DNA of 64,000 bases from contig NZ_VSRV01000001.1 of NCBI RefSeq assembly GCF_008122525.1, forward strand, positions 1,612,001-1,676,000, written 5' to 3'. Made by a program: the position numbers and the translations under genes. Positions 8,220 through 17,863 of this stretch are shown here, in pieces. Numbering within the stretch: the stretch's first letter is position 1; each line of letters begins with the position of its first letter. Source of the DNA: Marinomonas sp. IMCC 4694. GTDB taxonomy: Bacteria; Pseudomonadota; Gammaproteobacteria; Pseudomonadales; Marinomonadaceae. A model generated the notes under the pieces. The model ran no database searches, was not told where the DNA came from, and was given only the letters and a program-made list of their open reading frames with translations.

Positions 8220-11200
8220 GTGGTAAAGTCCGATTCGTATTCTATTATTGAGAAACGACTAGCTGAAAACGTATTGATTCTGGATGGCGCCATGGGCACC
8301 ATGATTCAAGCCTATAAACTAGAAGAACAAGATTATCGTGGCGAGCGTTTTGCTGATTGGGAGAGTGACCTTAAAGGCAACAACGACCTTCTTTCCTTAA
8401 CTCAGCCTAAGATCATTAAAGCCATTTATTCAGGCTATCTTGCGGCCGGCGCTGACATCATTGAAACCAACACCTTTAACGCCAATTACATCTCCATGCT
8501 GGATTACCACATGGAGGCGCTGAGCTACGAGCTGAACTTTGAGTCAGCGCGATTAGCCCGTGAAGCGGCCGATGAATTTACGCAACAAAATCGAGATAAA
8601 CCGCGCTTCGTTGCTGGTGCAGTAGGGCCCACCAGCCGTACCTGTACTATTTCTCCCGATGTCAACGACCCAGGCTTTCGCAATGTTCACTTTGATGAAC
8701 TGGTCGATGCTTATACAGTCGCAGTAGACGGTCTTATTAAAGGCGGCGTCGATCTGATCTTGATTGAAACTATTTTTGATACCTTAAATGCCAAAGCGGC
8801 CATCTATGCTGTTCTCGATTACTTTGAGAAAAATGGTGTACGTTATCCGATTATGATTTCCGGCACCATTACCGATGCGTCGGGCCGAACTTTATCGGGT
8901 CAAACAACCGAGGCTTTTTGGAACTCGATTTCTCATGCTAAACCTATTTCTGTGGGTTTAAACTGTGCCTTAGGCCCAAAAGAGTTGCGTCAGTATGTCG
9001 AAGAATTATCCCGTATTGCCGACACACACGTCTCAGCCCACCCGAACGCTGGACTGCCAAATGCCTTTGGTGAATACGATGAATCACCCGAAGAGATGCT
9101 AGAAGAGATTCAAGGCTGGGTTGATTCTGGTTTTTTGAACATCATTGGTGGTTGCTGTGGTACGGCGCCAGAACACATTAAAAGCTTTGCTGACGCGTTT
9201 CAAAATGCCGTTCCGCGAGTGATACCCCACATTGAAAAAGCGTGCCGCTTGTCAGGACTGGAACCGTTTAATATCGATGGCAACAGCTTGTTTGTTAACG
9301 TGGGGGAGCGCACCAACGTCACCGGTTCAGCGATGTTTAAGCGTTTAATCAAGGAGGGTGACTTTGACACAGCTCTCGATGTGGCTCGTCAGCAAGTAGA
9401 AAACGGCGCACAGATCATCGACATCAACATGGATGAAGGCATGTTGGACTCGCAAGCGGCTATGGAGCGATTTCTAAAACTCATTGCCTCTGAGCCCGAC
9501 ATATCGCGGGTACCCATCATGCTAGATTCTTCCAAATGGGAGATTCTTGAAGCTGGCTTGAAATGGGTTCAAGGTAAAGGCGTCGTGAACTCCATCAGTA
9601 TGAAAGAAGGCGAAGACAAGTTTCGTGAGCAAGCTCGTAAGCTTATGAAGTACGGTGCCGCGGTGATCGTGATGGCGTTTGACGAAGTCGGACAGGCGGA
9701 TACCCGTGCGCGTAAAATTGAAATTTGCCGTCGTTCTTATCATATTTTGGTCGACGAAGTGGGGTTCCCACCAGAAGACATCATTTTTGACCCAAACATC
9801 TTTGCTATTGCAACCGGCATAGAAGAACACAACCGATATGCGTTGGATTTTATCGAAGCAACGGGTGACATCACTCGCGAGCTGCCTTATGCCAAAATTT
9901 CGGGTGGTGTTTCAAACGTGTCGTTTTCGTTCCGCGGTAACAACCCGGTGCGTGAAGCGATTCATGCCGTGTTTTTGTACCATGCCATTAAGCAAGGTAT
10001 GACCATGGGCATCGTGAACGCTGGCCAACTGGCGCTGTACGAAGACATTCCTCCGAAATTGCGTCATGCCGTTGAAGATGCCGTTTTAAACCGTACACCC
10101 GATGCTACCGATAACTTGCTCGCAATGGCGGGGGAGTTTGCCGGAACAGGTGAAGTCGCCGAAAAAGAAACCCAAGAATGGCGCGGCTTACCTGTGGCGG
10201 AGCGTTTGAGTCACGCTTTAGTGAAAGGCATTACCGAATTTATTGACGAAGACACCGAAGAGGCACGCCAAGCGTACGCAAGGCCACTGGAGGTAATCGA
10301 AGGGCCACTGATGGACGGCATGAGCATTGTCGGGGACTTGTTCGGCTCCGGTAAAATGTTTTTGCCTCAAGTAGTGAAATCCGCTCGAGTGATGAAAAAA
10401 GCCGTGGCCTATTTAATGCCTTATATTGAAGAGGAAAAGCGCCTCAATAAAGACACGGCGTCGTCAAGCAATGGCAAGATTGTGATGGCAACCGTAAAAG
10501 GCGATGTACATGACATCGGCAAAAACATCGTCGGTGTGGTGCTGCAATGTAACAATTTTGAAGTGATTGACTTGGGTGTAATGGTGCCAGCGGAGAAAAT
10601 CCTTCGTACGGCAAAAGAAGTCGGAGCCGATATGATTGGCTTATCAGGTCTGATTACGCCTTCACTCGACGAAATGGTCCATGTAGCCAAAGAAATGCAA
10701 CGCCAAGGGTTTGATTTACCAGTGATGATTGGTGGCGCCACAACATCGAAAGCCCATACCGCCGTCAAGATCGAACAAAACTACAAACGCAATCAAGTGG
10801 TTCATGTGACCAATGCGTCACGTAGTGTGGGGGTGGCCAGTGCCCTGTTGAGTAAAGACAAGGTGCGTTACCAAGCCTTTGTTGATGAGATAAAAGACGA
10901 TTACGAAAAAACCCGTATTCGATACAAAGATCGTGCAAAAGCGGGTCGTCGAGTCTCTCTTGACAAGGCGCGTTTAAACAAAGCACCGCTTGAGTTTGCT
11001 GGCAAAATTGTGTCGCCTAATAAACTGGGCGTAACGGTATTGACCGAACAAGATATTGATTTTGAACGTGTTAAAGCCTACATCGATTGGACACCTTTTT
11101 TCCAAACGTGGGAATTAGCCGGCGCGTACCCGCGCATTTTGACGGACGACGTTGTCGGTGTTGAAGCCACCCGTGTATTCCAAGACGCGCTCGTTATGCT

Positions 11201-11954
11201 CGACGATGTGATCGCTAGCAAGTGTTTGCAAGCCCGTGCGGTCGTGGGTTTATTCCCAGCGAACCAAGTGAATCATGATGATATTGAAATCTATGCCGAT
11301 GAGTCTCGTAGCGAAGTGATTGAGCGTTTGTCCTTCCTTCGTATTCAAAATGAGCTGACCGCACCAGGTAAATACAACCACAGTTTGGCCGATTTTGTTG
11401 CACCAAAAGAAAGTGGTGTGCCCGATTATGTTGGCGCCTTTGCTTGTGCGGCTGGCTTTGGTATCGATCCTTTGGTCGCGGCGTATGAAGCGGATCATGA
11501 CGATTACAACTCCATTATGATCAAAGCCGTGGCGGATCGTTTGGCGGAAGCAACCGCTGAATACCTTCATGAAAAAGTGCGTAAAGAATTCTGGGGGTAC
11601 GCTGCTGCTGAAGACTTAACCAATGAACAATTAATTAAAGAAAAATACCAAGGTATTCGTCCTGCTCCAGGTTATCCAGCCTGCCCAGATCACACTGAAA
11701 AAGCCAAGCTGTGGACCTTATTGGATGTGAAAGCCAATATCGACATGGAGATTACCGAAAGCTTTGCCATGTTACCGACGGCAGCTGTCAGTGGATGGTA
11801 TTTTGCGCACCCAGATGCGACTTACTTTGGTGTGGGCAAAATTGGCCCAGATCAAGTAGACGATTACGCGGCACGCACCGGTATGACGAAAGACGATGCT
11901 GAACGCTGGTTAGCGCCCAATTTGGGTTATGACCCTGAAGACGATCGAATTTAA
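8220..11954 (+). CDS. metH: cobalamin-dependent methionine synthase
   Basis: Transfers methyl from 5-methyltetrahydrofolate to homocysteine via cobalamin. The protein (about 1244 aa) has the full modular order: homocysteine domain with zinc ligands NCALG and GGCCGT; pterin-binding domain (VGERTNVTGS, NPFIFA-type region); cobalamin cap and Rossmann domains with DVHDIGKN (cobalt-ligating His about residue 764); AdoMet reactivation domain (RPAPGYPACPDHTEK). I choose the GTG at 8220 because GAGGTGGTGA sits just upstream; GTG codons at 8211 and 8214 are alternatives in the same frame. cobO follows after 28 bp, tying B12 adenosylation to this B12 enzyme. Confidence 0.97.
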   Translation: MVKSDSYSIIEKRLAENVLILDGAMGTMIQAYKLEEQDYRGERFADWESDLKGNNDLLSLTQPKIIKAIYSGYLAAGADIIETNTFNANYISMLDYHMEALSYELNFESARLAREAADEFTQQNRDKPRFVAGAVGPTSRTCTISPDVNDPGFRNVHFDELVDAYTVAVDGLIKGGVDLILIETIFDTLNAKAAIYAVLDYFEKNGVRYPIMISGTITDASGRTLSGQTTEAFWNSISHAKPISVGLNCALGPKELRQYVEELSRIADTHVSAHPNAGLPNAFGEYDESPEEMLEEIQGWVDSGFLNIIGGCCGTAPEHIKSFADAFQNAVPRVIPHIEKACRLSGLEPFNIDGNSLFVNVGERTNVTGSAMFKRLIKEGDFDTALDVARQQVENGAQIIDINMDEGMLDSQAAMERFLKLIASEPDISRVPIMLDSSKWEILEAGLKWVQGKGVVNSISMKEGEDKFREQARKLMKYGAAVIVMAFDEVGQADTRARKIEICRRSYHILVDEVGFPPEDIIFDPNIFAIATGIEEHNRYALDFIEATGDITRELPYAKISGGVSNVSFSFRGNNPVREAIHAVFLYHAIKQGMTMGIVNAGQLALYEDIPPKLRHAVEDAVLNRTPDATDNLLAMAGEFAGTGEVAEKETQEWRGLPVAERLSHALVKGITEFIDEDTEEARQAYARPLEVIEGPLMDGMSIVGDLFGSGKMFLPQVVKSARVMKKAVAYLMPYIEEEKRLNKDTASSSNGKIVMATVKGDVHDIGKNIVGVVLQCNNFEVIDLGVMVPAEKILRTAKEVGADMIGLSGLITPSLDEMVHVAKEMQRQGFDLPVMIGGATTSKAHTAVKIEQNYKRNQVVHVTNASRSVGVASALLSKDKVRYQAFVDEIKDDYEKTRIRYKDRAKAGRRVSLDKARLNKAPLEFAGKIVSPNKLGVTVLTEQDIDFERVKAYIDWTPFFQTWELAGAYPRILTDDVVGVEATRVFQDALVMLDDVIASKCLQARAVVGLFPANQVNHDDIEIYADESRSEVIERLSFLRIQNELTAPGKYNHSLADFVAPKESGVPDYVGAFACAAGFGIDPLVAAYEADHDDYNSIMIKAVADRLAEATAEYLHEKVRKEFWGYAAAEDLTNEQLIKEKYQGIRPAPGYPACPDHTEKAKLWTLLDVKANIDMEITESFAMLPTAAVSGWYFAHPDATYFGVGKIGPDQVDDYAARTGMTKDDAERWLAPNLGYDPEDDRI

Positions 11955-11982
11955 TCTCGACGATTGATAGGAAAAAAGCACC

Positions 11983-12591
11983 ATGGCAAAAGCGATTAAA
12001 GATCCTGAGAAGCACAAAGAACGCATGAAGTCTATTAAAGCGCATGTGGACAAACGCATCGCGAAAGCGCAAGAAGATAAGGGCACTTTTGTTTTGCTGA
12101 CGGGTAATGGCAAAGGCAAGTCCAGCTCCGCCTTGGGTATGGTCGCTCGTACTCTTGGTCATGGCATGAAAGTCGGAGTGGTGCAGTTTTTAAAAGGCGA
12201 ATGGAACACAGGTGAAATTGATTTTTTTAAACGTCAAGATAATGTGCAGTGGGAAATCATGCCTGCGGGTTTTACATGGGAAACCCAAAATCGTGAATCC
12301 GATGTGGCGTCTTCCGAGCAAGCCTGGGCAAAGGCGTCACAGATGCTGTTAGATCCGAGTATCGATTTGGTGGTTCTCGATGAGCTTACTTACTTGCTGC
12401 ATTATGAGTATCTAGCCGAAGATAATGTACTCACGGCCCTCATGAACCGACCTGATAACCAGCACCTTGTGGTGACAGGTCGTGGGGCTTCTGACGCACT
12501 GGTCGAACTTGCTGATACAGTCAGTGAGATCAAAGAAATTAAACACGCTTTTAAACGTGGCATTAAAGCGCAAAAAGGGCTGGAGTTTTAG
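11983..12591 (+). CDS. cobO: cob(I)yrinic acid a,c-diamide adenosyltransferase (CobO/BtuR type)
   Basis: ATP:corrinoid adenosyltransferase that makes adenosylcobalamin or salvages imported corrinoids in the cytosol. The 202-residue length fits the CobA/CobO/BtuR family. The P-loop TGNGKGKSSSALG is at about residues 42-54 and the Walker B-like LVVLDELTYLL is in the C-terminal half. No other corrin synthesis genes are seen, so salvage is the likely role. It sits 28 bp after metH with ATAGGAAA as RBS, and the unit ends at a clear terminator. Confidence 0.93.
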   Translation: MAKAIKDPEKHKERMKSIKAHVDKRIAKAQEDKGTFVLLTGNGKGKSSSALGMVARTLGHGMKVGVVQFLKGEWNTGEIDFFKRQDNVQWEIMPAGFTWETQNRESDVASSEQAWAKASQMLLDPSIDLVVLDELTYLLHYEYLAEDNVLTALMNRPDNQHLVVTGRGASDALVELADTVSEIKEIKHAFKRGIKAQKGLEF

Positions 12592-12630
12592 ACCCTTATC
12601 GTTTTATATTAATGCGTCAATTTATTGTAA

Positions 12631-12658
12631 AGCCGCATTGATTTCATTGCGGTTTTTT
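12631..12658 (+). terminator. Rho-independent terminator after cobO
   Basis: CCGCA at 12633-12637 pairs with TGCGG at 12648-12652 and is followed by six T. It ends the metH-cobO unit. Confidence 0.7.
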
Positions 12659-12695
12659 CCCTGATTTTAATTTTTTGATCTAATAGAGGTTTTTT

Positions 12696-13049
12696 ATGGC
12701 TACCATTGAACGCATGGAAGTAGGTCAGCGCATGAGTCGAATCGTGAAACATAACGAAACGGTGTATTTGTGTGGCCAAGTAGGTGCTGATGCGAATACG
12801 GACATTGCTGAACAAACTAAAACCATGCTTGACAAGGTTGATGTATTGCTAGACCAAGCTGGATCAGACAAATCGTATATTTTATCTGCGACCATTTACC
12901 TCCGTGACATGAAAGATTTTACCGCCATGAATGCGGTATGGGATACGTGGATTCCTCAAGGTCATGCTCCGGCCCGTGCTTGTGTAGAGGCAAGGTTAGC
13001 AAGGGCAGAATTATTGGTAGAAATCTCCGTTGTCGCGGCCATAAAATAA
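12696..13049 (+). CDS. RidA/YjgF/YER057c-UK114 family protein
   Basis: A 117-residue single-domain protein. The YLCGQVGADA strand and the ARACVEARLA segment carry the family positions, including the Arg of the RidA active site that deaminates reactive imines/enamines. The C-terminal LLVEISVVAAI is the usual end strand. It may be a RidA subfamily member rather than canonical RidA, since it lacks the usual GPYSQA start. AGAGG precedes the ATG by six bases. Monocistronic, between the cobO terminator and a hairpin at 13062. Confidence 0.85.
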   Translation: MATIERMEVGQRMSRIVKHNETVYLCGQVGADANTDIAEQTKTMLDKVDVLLDQAGSDKSYILSATIYLRDMKDFTAMNAVWDTWIPQGHAPARACVEARLARAELLVEISVVAAIK

Positions 13050-13061
13050 TCGCATTTATAC

Positions 13062-13087
13062 GTGCTAACACCGTCTTGTGTTGGCAC
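13062..13087 (+). terminator. hairpin after the RidA-family gene
   Basis: GTGCTAACAC (13062-13071) pairs with GTGTTGGCAC (13078-13087) around a six-base loop. There is no strong T run, so this is a possible terminator or stabilising hairpin. Confidence 0.45.
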
Positions 13088-13346
13088 ACTGTGGTTTACT
13101 CCTACCGTAAAACTCTCCCAGTGTTGTCATTGCTACTGGCCTGCCGCTGATTTATCTTGGATGACATTAGATTGATAATCAATTTGGCGCTAAGCTAGCC
13201 CACCGTATGCTCTTTTTTTGTAATTTAAGTGCTCACCCTTAGAAGACTGTGTCCAATCTGTGCGATAATGCACCATATTATTTTTGCCCTGAGGCTCAAT
13301 TGATTAGGGGCAACATCATTTACCTCATGAAATACGGAAGAATACT

Positions 13347-14933
13347 TTGTTAACGACGGCTAACATCACCATGCAATTTGGTGCAAAACCTCTTTTTGAA
13401 AATGTCTCTGTTAAATTTGGAGAAGGCAAGCGCTATGGTCTTATTGGCGCGAATGGGTGTGGTAAATCCACTTTTATGAAAATTCTTGGTGGTGATTTAG
13501 AGCCAAGTTCTGGAAACGTTTCTAAAGATCCTAGCGAACGCCTTGGTAAATTGAAGCAAGATCAATTTGCATATGAAGCCTTTTCTGTTATCGATACCGT
13601 GATCATGGGGCACACTGAACTTTGGGCAATCAAAGCCGAAAAAGACGCCATTTATGCCAACCCAGAAATGACCGAAGCCGATGGCCTTAGAGCGGGTGAT
13701 TTGGAAGCGGAATTCGCTGAAATGGACGGTTACACGTCAGATGCACGCGCCGGTGAACTGTTATTAGGCGTAGGGATTCCGACAGAGCAGCACTATGGCT
13801 TAATGAGTGAAGTGGCGCCGGGTTTGAAACTTCGTGTTTTGCTTGCTCAAGCTTTGTTTTCTGATCCAGAAATTCTATTGCTGGACGAGCCAACCAACAA
13901 CTTGGACATCAATACGATTCGTTGGCTGGAAGGGGTGTTGGTTGAACGTAATTGCACCATGATTATTATTTCCCACGACCGTCACTTTTTGAACTCCGTG
14001 TGCACTAACATGGCCGATTTGGATTATGGCGAGCTGCGTTTGTTTTCAGGCAACTACGATGAATACATGACTGCCGCTACGCAATCTCGCGAACGTTTAT
14101 TGTCTGATAATGCAAAGAAAAAAGCGCAAATCAACGAACTTAAAGCGTTCGTGAGCCGCTTCTCTGCCAATGCGTCTAAGTCCAAGCAAGCAACATCTCG
14201 CGCCAAGCAAATTGATAAAATTCAGCTTGAAGAGGTTAAACCGTCTAGCCGTCAGAACCCGTTTATTCGTTTTGAACAAGAAAAGAAATTGCACCGCATG
14301 GCGGTACAAATTGAAAACCTAGCGAAATCTTACGATGAGCCGCTTTTTAGCCGTTTAAATATGATGGTGGAAGTAGGCGAACGTATTGCGGTTATTGGGC
14401 CAAACGGTATTGGTAAAACCACCTTATTAAAGTGCTTAGTCGGCGATACTGACTTGACCAAAGGAACGATCAAATGGTCGGAAAATGCTAATATTGGGTA
14501 TTACGCTCAAGACCATCATCACGAATTTGAAAAAGATGTGGACCTGATTGAATGGATGGGACAGTGGGGACAAGAGGGCGACGATGAGCAAATTATACGT
14601 GGTACGCTAGGGCGCTTATTGTTCTCTCAGAATGACATCAAAAAATCGGTTAAAGTATTGTCTGGTGGTGAGCAAGGTCGCATGTTGTTTGGCAAAATGA
14701 TGTTACAAAAGCCGAACGTTTTGGTGATGGATGAGCCAACTAACCACATGGACATGGAATCCATCGAGTCATTAAACTTGGCGTTGGAAAACTACCCAGG
14801 CACCTTGATATTTGTCTCCCACGACCGTGAGTTTGTCTCTTCTTTGGCTACGCGTATCGTGGAAGTCACCAGTGCGGGCATTGTGGATTTCCATGGCACA
14901 TATGATGAGTATTTAGCAAAACAAGAAGGTTGA
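13347..14933 (+). CDS. ybiT: ABC-F family ATPase YbiT
   Basis: Soluble tandem ABC ATPase of the ribosome-associated ABC-F class. The 528 residues align from end to end with YbiT (MQFGAKPLFENVSVKFGEG, GANGCGKSTFMKILGGD, ASKSKQATSRAKQIDK linker, GPNGIGKTTLLKCLVGD). Walker B/D-loop motifs LLLDEPTNNLD and LVMDEPTNHMD and signature LSGGEQGR are intact; the first signature is degenerate (MSEVAPGLKLR), as is usual for this subfamily. The start is TTG, supported by GGAAG six bases upstream and by alignment with the known YbiT N-terminus. No membrane domain is encoded. Followed by a strong terminator. Confidence 0.95.
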   Translation: MLTTANITMQFGAKPLFENVSVKFGEGKRYGLIGANGCGKSTFMKILGGDLEPSSGNVSKDPSERLGKLKQDQFAYEAFSVIDTVIMGHTELWAIKAEKDAIYANPEMTEADGLRAGDLEAEFAEMDGYTSDARAGELLLGVGIPTEQHYGLMSEVAPGLKLRVLLAQALFSDPEILLLDEPTNNLDINTIRWLEGVLVERNCTMIIISHDRHFLNSVCTNMADLDYGELRLFSGNYDEYMTAATQSRERLLSDNAKKKAQINELKAFVSRFSANASKSKQATSRAKQIDKIQLEEVKPSSRQNPFIRFEQEKKLHRMAVQIENLAKSYDEPLFSRLNMMVEVGERIAVIGPNGIGKTTLLKCLVGDTDLTKGTIKWSENANIGYYAQDHHHEFEKDVDLIEWMGQWGQEGDDEQIIRGTLGRLLFSQNDIKKSVKVLSGGEQGRMLFGKMMLQKPNVLVMDEPTNHMDMESIESLNLALENYPGTLIFVSHDREFVSSLATRIVEVTSAGIVDFHGTYDEYLAKQEG

Positions 14934-14953
14934 TTTTCTTTCATTGGCCGCAT

Positions 14954-14985
14954 AAAAAAGGAAGCCTCAAATGGCTTCCTTTTTT
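14954..14985. terminator. bidirectional terminator between ybiT and the MOSC gene
   Basis: GGAAGCC (14960-14966) pairs with GGCTTCC (14973-14979); A6 precedes and T6 follows. It serves ybiT on plus and the convergent MOSC gene on minus. Confidence 0.85.
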
Positions 14986-14998
14986 ATGCCAAAGAAAA

Positions 14999-15838
14999 TT
15001 AACGCCGATCAATATAATGATCAGGCTCTTGGTACTCCAGTACTTCTACGGGGTCATTCAGGTGGATCATACCTGTATTGAGTGCAATCATATTTACTCC
15101 AAAAGTAATGCCCTCTTTCTCGCTAAGAAAACGAAATTTCGCGAGGGTTTTTAAAGGCTCTCCTTTGCCTACGCGCACTGCCGTTGTCGGGTGCAGCGTG
15201 GTAAAAATACAGCGAATGCAGGGTTTAACATTTTCAAACTCAACCTCACCAATATGAATTCGTTTCCAGCTGTCTTCCTCAAACGCTTTGTTGCCTTGTA
15301 TAACTAAGTTTGGTCGGAATTGCGCCATGTCTATCGTTCTTGTGCACGTTCTATTCAACTCATCCAACGACGCTTGAGTGGTCAATAAAAAAGGGTAGCC
15401 ATCGGCAAAAGCCACCGGCATCTCTGGTCGGCGCCCGGTATGGCGTTGAGAGCGCTCGCCAAAGTACATTAACTCGACAGGCTCTTTGATCAGCGAGCTA
15501 AACCAAGCATCTGCTTTTTTATGGGTTTTCTGACCGTGCACCTTGCTATCCCATACCACCACGTCTTTATAATTCGGTGAAAACTGTGCTTTATCAAGAA
15601 TACAAGATTCGACCGTCTCTGGATGGTTTAACTGCCATCGAGCGTCATCAAGTTCAAGGGCCGTTACGAGGGTAAGAGAAGGGTATTCGCGGCCACTGAT
15701 AAATTGCCCTTCTGGGGTGACGAGCATGAAGCGCCGGTCGCCACTCAACCCTGCGTATTCGACTCGACTGCTTTCCAAGGTAACGCCTTGAATGGATTTT
15801 ATCGGATAAATAGTGAGTTCACTTAGGGAAAACGACAT
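14999..15838 (-). CDS. MOSC domain protein (YcbX-like, without ferredoxin domain)
   Basis: The 279-residue protein has an N-terminal MOSC_N beta-barrel domain (LTIYPIKSIQGVTLESSRVEYAGLSGDRRFM) followed by a MOSC domain (RFRPNLVIQG-type region, CIRCIFTTLHP with the expected Cys). MOSC proteins bind molybdenum cofactor and reduce N-hydroxylated compounds or act as sulfur carriers. E. coli YcbX is longer because of a C-terminal 2Fe-2S domain; that domain is absent here, so an external electron donor would be needed. AAAGGAGC precedes the ATG. Convergent with ybiT. Confidence 0.88.
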   Translation of the reverse strand: MSFSLSELTIYPIKSIQGVTLESSRVEYAGLSGDRRFMLVTPEGQFISGREYPSLTLVTALELDDARWQLNHPETVESCILDKAQFSPNYKDVVVWDSKVHGQKTHKKADAWFSSLIKEPVELMYFGERSQRHTGRRPEMPVAFADGYPFLLTTQASLDELNRTCTRTIDMAQFRPNLVIQGNKAFEEDSWKRIHIGEVEFENVKPCIRCIFTTLHPTTAVRVGKGEPLKTLAKFRFLSEKEGITFGVNMIALNTGMIHLNDPVEVLEYQEPDHYIDRR

Positions 15839-15894
15839 GAAAGCTCCTTTTGGTATGGGTGGATATCTTCACCCAGACAGTGAGTCATATCAAT

Positions 15895-15925
15895 AAAAAA
15901 GCCTCAGCGTTTTATCGATGAGGCT
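15895..15925 (-). terminator. terminator of the ornithine decarboxylase gene
   Basis: Read on minus, AGCCTCA pairs with TGAGGCT (positions 15919-15925 and 15900-15906) and is followed by a T6 tract. Confidence 0.8.
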
Positions 15926-15951
15926 TGTGGTTGTGGTAATTAATCAGCGAA

Positions 15952-17118
15952 TTATAAGTAGTAAGACGCCAACGGAGGAAAGCCGTTAAATTCTACTGCG
16001 CTATACGTGGTGGTGTAAGCACCGGTAGATAACCAATACATACGGTCACCAATCGCTAAATTAAGCGGAAGGCCATATTTGTAGTTTTCGTACATAATAT
16101 CCGCACTGTCACAAGTCGGGCCAGCAATAATCACTTCTTCTAGCTCGCCACCTTTATCAACATGAATCGGATATTTAATGGATTCATCTAGTGTTTCAAT
16201 CAGTCCGGAAAATTTACCAACATCCGTAAATATCCAACGATTCAGAGCCGTGTGAGATTTGCGTGAAATCAACACGACCTCACTCACCAACACGCCTGCA
16301 TTTGATATCAAAGAGCGACCCGGTTCCAAAATGATACGTGGCAGTTTAGTGCCAAAGTCTTCTTCTAAGAAGCGCGTGATTTCTTCAGCATACGTTGCAA
16401 GATCGTTCGTGCGGGCAATGTAGTTTGCTGGGAAACCACCGCCCATATTGATCATTTCTAACTCAATGCCATCTTCTTTTTTCAGGCGCTCGAAAATCAC
16501 TTTTACGCTGGCAATGGCGGCATCCCAAGCACCAATATCACGTTGCTGAGAGCCAACATGGAAGGAAATGCCATAGGGGATAAGATCCAATTCTTTTGCT
16601 AATACCAATAAGTCCATTGCCATGTCTGGACGGCAGCCGAATTTACGTGATAAAGGCCAATCAGCCGTCACCGTGCCTTCGGTTAAAATACGAACATAAA
16701 CACGGGAACCAGGAGCCGCTTTGGCAATGTTGCGTAAATCGGCTTCCGAATCGGTGGCGAACATGCGTACGCCTTTTTCATAAAAGTAACGAACGTCTTT
16801 GGCTTTTTTGATGGTGTTGCCGTAGCTGACACGATCAGGGGTTACATCGCCAATGGCTAACAGCTTGTCTAATTCATAGCGAGAAGCGACGTCAAAGCTG
16901 GCGCCACGATCTCGAAGTAAGGTTAATATCTCAGGTGCGGGATTGGCTTTTATGGCGTAAAAAATATCCGCTATCGGAAATCCCTTAGTTAATTCTGTGT
17001 AAGCTTCGTCGATGATCTCAGTATCGATCACAACGAATGGGGTATCTTTCGTTTCTGCGAAGGCTTTAAAACGCGCAAAGCGCTCTGGAGAGTAGAAAGA
17101 ATTGACGTCAATAGACAT
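15952..17118 (-). CDS. speC: ornithine decarboxylase, fold-type III (alanine-racemase-like)
   Basis: PLP enzyme making putrescine from ornithine, possibly also using lysine. The 388 residues match the eukaryotic/Pseudomonas-type ODC rather than the large E. coli SpeC. Seen: FYAIKANPAPEIL with the PLP lysine (about residue 54), HVGSQQRD, MGGGFPANY phosphate loop, LEPGRSLISN, and GPTCDSADIMY with the catalytic Cys near the C-terminus. AAAGGAGC lies about ten bases before ATG. It is monocistronic with its own terminator. Strict ornithine specificity is not provable from sequence. Confidence 0.9.
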   Translation of the reverse strand: MSIDVNSFYSPERFARFKAFAETKDTPFVVIDTEIIDEAYTELTKGFPIADIFYAIKANPAPEILTLLRDRGASFDVASRYELDKLLAIGDVTPDRVSYGNTIKKAKDVRYFYEKGVRMFATDSEADLRNIAKAAPGSRVYVRILTEGTVTADWPLSRKFGCRPDMAMDLLVLAKELDLIPYGISFHVGSQQRDIGAWDAAIASVKVIFERLKKEDGIELEMINMGGGFPANYIARTNDLATYAEEITRFLEEDFGTKLPRIILEPGRSLISNAGVLVSEVVLISRKSHTALNRWIFTDVGKFSGLIETLDESIKYPIHVDKGGELEEVIIAGPTCDSADIMYENYKYGLPLNLAIGDRMYWLSTGAYTTTYSAVEFNGFPPLASYYL

Positions 17119-17434
17119 GGGCGTGAAGCTCCTTTAATAAACAAAACATAAACCGATTAAATAAGTAAACGCCTTTACCTTCTCCCGTCCTACTTGTGGC
17201 TGTTACTTATCCGGCATGAATGCCTTAAGCGACTAGCGCAGCAGTTGAAGCGGTGCGGATTATGTTCAGCAATGACGCGGGCGAAATTTAAAATGCAAGC
17301 CGTTTCGCGTCAAGTGTTTTTTCATGTTTTTGTGTGAAAAATATGAGCCATTAAAATGCGAAAAAAAAGTGATGAAAAATGCGTATAAAAAAAGAGGCCA
17401 TCAAGGCCTCTTAATTGTGTACTAACACGGTTCT
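17119..17434. other. gene-free stretch between speC and the YeeE/YedE pair
   Basis: This 316-bp stretch carries the minus-strand leader of the ornithine decarboxylase gene (right next to 17118) and, at 17387-17412, the terminator of the YeeE/YedE pair. The remaining AT-rich middle shows no reading frame or RNA gene that I recognise. Confidence 0.5.
17387..17412 (-). terminator. terminator after the YeeE/YedE pair
   Basis: On minus, AAGAGGCC pairs with GGCCTCTT around ATTGA-type loop (17405-17412 with 17392-17399) and T-rich sequence follows. Confidence 0.8.
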
Positions 17435-17854
17435 CTACTTTTGAGTTAACAGTGACTGAACATGAAACAAGCCGCTACCAACTATTAATGCGCTTATAAA
17501 ATACACCCCCTCACTGGGGTTGTTCGTTAACGCAGTGAGGCCTGGACCTGGGCAGTAACCGCTGATTCCCCAGCCAATACCAAACAAAGAAGACCCTACT
17601 AATAATTTAGCATCTATGTGTCGCAGCGTTGGAACCATCCACTTAGCTCCTAATAGCGGAGCAACTCGCTTTTCTTTAATAGCGTAGCCCACGACACCCA
17701 CAGCAATGGCGCTAGCCATCACAATCATTAAAGAAGGGTTCCAGTCACCAAAAATATTTAAAAAACCAATTACAACAGCCGGGTTGGTCATTTCAGAGAA
17801 AGCCAAACCTAATCCGAAGAGCAGCCCTGAGCCAAGAGTGATTAATGCGTACAT
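17435..17854 (-). CDS. YeeE/YedE-type sulfur transporter, second half (DUF6691-like)
   Basis: A 139-residue polytopic membrane protein (about four helices). It carries GWGISGYCPGPGLTAL, the conserved Cys-containing pore motif of the YeeE/YedE family, which imports thiosulfate or other sulfur species. It follows the other half by nine bases; together they equal one full-length YeeE. RBS AGGAG precedes the ATG. Partner: the 17864-18262 product. Confidence 0.87.
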   Translation of the reverse strand: MYALITLGSGLLFGLGLAFSEMTNPAVVIGFLNIFGDWNPSLMIVMASAIAVGVVGYAIKEKRVAPLLGAKWMVPTLRHIDAKLLVGSSLFGIGWGISGYCPGPGLTALTNNPSEGVYFISALIVGSGLFHVQSLLTQK

Positions 17855-17863
17855 GTTATTCTC